Below are positions 63,201-64,000 of a DNA stretch of 64,000 nt, piece after piece. The DNA is from Crossiella sp. SN42. Its GTDB lineage: Bacteria > Actinomycetota > Actinomycetes > Mycobacteriales > Pseudonocardiaceae. The stretch covers positions 54,270 through 118,269 of the forward strand of contig NZ_JAMHIV010000033.1 of NCBI RefSeq assembly GCF_023897065.1, given 5' to 3'. Position 1 is the first letter of the stretch; each line of letters opens with the position of its first letter. The notes beneath the pieces are model-generated. The model made no database searches. It had not been told where the DNA came from and saw only the letters and a list, made by a program, of their open reading frames with translations. The position numbers and the translations under genes are program-made.

Positions 63201-64000
63201 GGCCGGGCGTGCTCGATCAGCGCGTCCAGGTGCTTGCCTCCGATGCCGAACTGGTTGCTGTCGGCCCGCTGGTCGACGTTGAAGCTGTGCGTGGCGGGGT
63301 TGCTGCCGGTGCTGCCCTCCACCGCGGTCCCACTCGCGATCCGCTGGTAGTCGTTGAGCGGCACCAGGAAGGAGCGCAACCTCGGGGAGAGCGTGGCCCC
63401 GTCGGTCACCACGTACTTGGCCAGCCACTGCATCGCCCTGATCGGCCGACCGACGCCTGCCCACAGCTGCGGGTTGTTGCCCGGCGAGATGCTCAGCTGC
63501 CCGTTGACCGGGTTCTGCTGGATGTCCTTGAACGGCGAGGTGACCCGCTTGCCCGGCTGCTCGGGGAACTTGGCCGGGTTGACGATGGCGGTGTAGACCC
63601 GGACGAAGTGCTCACCGCCGATGGTCTCGATCTCCATGTCGCCGCGGTGCACCAGCCGGTCCTCACCGTGCGCCACCGTACGGGACGGACCGGGGTAGCT
63701 GATGCCCGGCCGTCCGATGTGGACGGTCTCGGTGATGCCCTGGTACAGCTGGGAGTCCGTGCGCACCACGTGCACCGGCAGGCCGGTCGGGTCGCCGTGC
63801 CGGGTGAAGGTGCCGTCCGGTTCGATCACGTGCACCTGGAGGCCGGTGGCCTTGGCGATGTCCTGCTCGGTGGTGGCGGTGCCGGGGATCCGGTTGAGGC
63901 GGTCGGCCTCCGCCTTGGGCAGGGTGGCTTTGAGGGCTTCCCTGAAGGTGTGCAGCGGGGTGGTGCCGGGGACCGGGACCGGGAGAGCGCCGTGTTTGTC
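54236..64000 (-). CDS. Giant modular protein of the T7SS operon (partial, N-terminus outside)
   Basis: At least 3,254 residues; the frame is open at the right edge. Two related modules are visible. Each begins with a conserved domain (GLQVHV..., YQG, HIGRP.ISYPG, GEHFVR.YTA, FKDIQQ, AVEG.TGS, NVDQR, NQFGIGG), starting near 63835 and 58519. A helical part and arrays of ~40-residue beta/alpha repeats follow. Next is an HD-type domain (EHAQMVLGQYLKLT, LFHDIEK at 60134 and 55544, DSDPFGFYLRGKL). A metalloprotease-like segment, HEIAHYFGLPDEY, lies at about 58925-58963 between modules. The last ~265 residues are unique. Its stop overlaps the mycosin start. No membrane helix is evident; it could be a secreted or surface effector, but this is inference. 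Confidence 0.75.
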   Translation of the reverse strand, partial: DKHGALPVPVPGTTPLHTFREALKATLPKAEADRLNRIPGTATTEQDIAKATGLQVHVIEPDGTFTRHGDPTGLPVHVVRTDSQLYQGITETVHIGRPGISYPGPSRTVAHGEDRLVHRGDMEIETIGGEHFVRVYTAIVNPAKFPEQPGKRVTSPFKDIQQNPVNGQLSISPGNNPQLWAGVGRPIRAMQWLAKYVVTDGATLSPRLRSFLVPLNDYQRIASGTAVEGSTGSNPATHSFNVDQRADSNQFGIGGKHLDALIEHARPGSLETYLPYSETPPPDELGGRVRPVADLYERVGLSREFRPDVLGMAYNPWLTAKSAGGIGFRNDPGELHRIASDLREHYLTWQQNRAPAGTTIPDALIQPDATQLPGGTTTPLPDQSPTTRQRRLNEFLNTVGPGKETVAAVESQVLTASWVVVREQLHKMPTTQAADAGAVLTAVRGTLLADGLNAGLAAVRVQLARNSLAEFQKMVENGPGKVNKVQVSFTDGVLEPLARAVWDGTTVKKRRFEGIGTQPDLSLLTEPSRNALAEIVLPQVKAAVQRQLTPAALRELDKIPGRGAGWLTGDRLAKFQELVLRDLRDDESDTALQIDPAKLPTDLREQLFGDNVPVPELEIGKKQLTEALGPKIISPATAEALADFREQNLLGRTAEDLRTLVRENVLDRLSAATEQAINERALMRLLEQGQRAELASTVATQVSARVTEGLKSFVFTDIDPTKVAELMGRLPELASQAEIGALLAADADRIKVDFNSRMWNPDKVAAVLADAAKSARGTGIDLVASVGLNRVAVDFDRQRWNPEQITELGKRLGAVVDTHGVGALTLDPDAITLRFPDGTPGNKVTALTQLLDNTITKSKLTGQVRADSATNQVAVEFSGPIVADTLMDNLNKAINEAKLDVRVEPRPARFRIDFDVKISDPGTVSDLKAGLAEVARQEGAGLVSTVDTTNNTIGFESRLWNQARIDGLLAKLTPLVENSGLGKVVADPAAIAVQLSRPLSDADLNRLSAQLKRTLDQRIKAEITADSANLLTVRFASPQTDPALVAQVRQDLAAASTTPDQTPTLTLRPGQFRVELNNQHTDPARIAELTETVREFAKQEGVSALLTGEGGLTLDLRSRLADERRVANLTRGVSQVIAKAEIGGLVTTTGDGRLTVAYQPRLLGTEADPFPNDYARWRAEQEQTRLTQRATGEALKALLDSDDTPEHKATALVQRLIADFHADLDHKFDEVCTKHTLKPIRTQETKDAFTFYEHAQMVLGQYLKLTTLENDGTRFVPVEALAKAILFHDIEKVNAKNQFGEGYELHDREPEHLLAVQLMQRFRGLWSSDRDFRLATAIVDSDPFGFYLRGKLSKEDTFAFIDRLAGKYGEGTPAETRKLFEEFHQYYQADFSSYTRYSSYLDRAGQQQTGPNHFSNRFATDPQDRPLFTPDGRTLQYAPPADGVPPLKQMFEDLRALFATDEAIQRQRAAQAAAETRQAPTGPPADTTGRGWPEPKVDNGSKVADDEGWRHSERGTAPWFDRADTALNRNDWAEARQNAPVRTVNTSVLDVRGDARFKAAENAPVTSGLVPHYEGLIRYDHRRIEVPDRGAVQEFTLRVHLAAEGRVTHEQVEQVKQRAQDGVRRLLDQGHRLPGGDQFAATVEFVDRPELAHTTVKVGEQGRSTQQHWSVTASDSVLAHEIAHYFGLPDEYAERSNPGQPDTARVLLRPRGDIHPSGVHQDSGLMGVRVHEDDVQLMPRHLWLINRIAQGALPVHGIEPVPAPLRTQLDRHGVDPVPVRGGTRLETFASALDTGLSTVEKGPRRLLREHAATATSEQALAEAAGLQVHVFECDGGFSTFGPPTGVPVHVLRTADGRYQGVVENVHIGRPDISYPGSSRITEGDKLAALHRSEMEVETIRGEHFVRLYTAVFKPEDFKDGPLGQQVLSDFKDIQQDPDSGMVHISSGANGGLWAGGGRPLRAVQWLAKYLEDAKQPKMQALNPQPVLRSWLVPLETYQRFTQETAVEGHTGSVLHKNTVNVDQRGDGNQFGIGGGHLGPLMATARPGSLITYLPAGQETLDQSTRAGRIRPVADLYERLGLNRNFSPDPARTPLAYNPWFAATREQDGTEVFDGFRNDPNQLHRLAADLREHYYTWLETQSGHGTRFPEALFERDATQIPGDTETSLPDLSPPAREKRLNEFLNTHGPGANMVAKVADEVLKPSAGTLPEGLTAPPEADRGRVLATVRDRVVQAVLDNGLRELDAFLRQGTPSGTVPKTDTAMAELVRRTGKPGKKPTSFEDLVLNPLSDALAFGAPVKGTDQRTGGLVNHPDLALLTEDSRIALATEIRPHLKAALQQQFQDLSTLPEPTRVQGKKQSWLYGERARAFRERVVTDARGRLDAVTLPELEVNTGSVPAVVREQVLGPVTDAALTAFRQQDLARSSADQLRELVVGEVLAELTRQTEQALDNHPVLAVLDPKFQRSLAQQVPQLARERAEAALAGFTFRQVEQTEITKLMEGLPELATQAEIGAVLAADVDRTKIDFNVPVFDPAKLERLMANLGKAISAADRGATVTLEVQRFTVRFAPELLNPAKLDGLAATLTNVARQVRPTTTAAAVVAGDTIEITFADNRFDAKTWEKTNADLRKAAGTVRMGAELNPVLGNVVVESTVTPDQLPRLTESLNQMATAAAIGARLTQENGRFTVSFDQDLLLQRPAAFPNSYAEWKANREQEWREQRATGDQLNRMLGEGSSTRDLVELLRTKYPRDLARKFDAVCTEPRTPDKGPDRTPSQPNGHTFHEHAQMVLGQYLKLTAHESHADRFVPVEAFAKAILFHDIEKNNAKNQFGDGYEVHDREPEHLLAAQLVRRFRGLWSSDRDFRLAVAVMDSDPFGFYLRGKLTADETFAFLDRLARKHGEGTAAETRKLFEEFHQYYQADFSSYTRNSSFLDADGHEHRGPNAFTNRFLPDGEQLARTPDNRHFRYSGEAGNDAKMADLTAMFATDETLLAHRNRLGSDSQPTPADLAPPDVSRPEPIALSTSDLTLVPTGEAFLLRDNHGGSWPPLDLPPTQQQTLLVATARGLTPAEIAEAAGQLPGQARIVLTQRDAAWTARQLADQLGRPVLAVNGTSDGDAVRVFDLDPEGWAPYAQLLQHVPSNTAEAPQVAAVLPPERWLAPGHGLTRVDEHTFRSGDTLVRVVPAGLVLHHAEDVSTSDDRGLWSRQAGSAGPVVTLGLAGTTPERLAEVRAVWQRLRAHLLDQPVEEREKAGLPG

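Noticed and set aside
1..64000. tRNA or rRNA genes
   Set aside because: No cloverleaf-like segments or conserved rRNA sequences were recognised; a tRNAscan-SE run would be needed to exclude them.

Overview
The window is high-GC, GTG-rich actinobacterial DNA. A Pup-proteasome locus (pafA, pafB, pafC, tatA), a type VII secretion operon with EccB, EccC, EccD and mycosin, many TetR, LuxR and MarR regulators, and a short palindrome (TCCACAGTGGA and close variants) scattered through genes together suggest a soil actinomycete, most likely of the Pseudonocardiales. The genus cannot be fixed from this sequence. I saw no rRNA, tRNA, CRISPR array or complete insertion sequence.

Region 1 (1-15.9 kb) is mainly chromosomal. 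Genes tatA (cut by the window edge), a small membrane protein, an alpha/beta hydrolase, pafC and pafB run leftwards, and pafA lies about 9 kb away. Between pafB and pafA sit an unusual set of genes: a methyltransferase, a DGPF protein with an ECF42-type sigma factor and a matching promoter, a frameshifted SRPBCC gene, a decayed short-chain dehydrogenase, a VanZ-like membrane protein, a DUF3626 protein and a flavoprotein. A PAP2/diacylglycerol-kinase fusion and a small secreted protein follow pafA.

Region 2 (16.0-21.4 kb) is a complete lasso-peptide biosynthetic cluster in the order regulator, precursor A, cyclase C, RRE protein B1, leader peptidase B2, ABC exporter D. The precursor is 41 aa, with a predicted 17-residue core LGVTGGPEHILVLPKRP and a probable Leu1-Glu8 ring. 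A perfect 15-bp hairpin separates A from C, and perfect palindromes precede the regulator.

Region 3 (21.5-43.9 kb) is accessory. It holds a secreted S33 peptidase, the fossil of an ABC transporter with its operator still in place, an MFS/MarR pair, a flavoprotein/LuxR pair, and a catabolic-looking operon (truncated SDR, CocE hydrolase, serine hydrolase, acyl-CoA synthetase). Near-identical operator-like dyads lie at both ends of that operon, and a TetR gene follows it. Further along are an amidohydrolase, an EamA/Lrp pair, a MOSC protein, a flavin monooxygenase with no start codon, and a large LuxR regulator.

Region 4 (44.0-64.0 kb) is the most unusual part: a leftward, tightly overlapping type VII secretion operon. 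It starts, beyond the right edge, with a giant protein of more than 3,250 aa built from at least two related modules. Each module has a conserved N-terminal domain, arrays of ~40-aa beta/alpha repeats and an HD-type domain, and an HExxH metalloprotease-like segment lies between them. Next come a single ORF joining mycosin to EccC, then EccD, EccB, and a 779-aa protein with a proline-rich linker and a degenerate ADP-ribosyltransferase-like end. EccE and Esx/WXG100 genes are not in the window. This operon, and the lasso cluster, are the best candidates for undescribed biology here.
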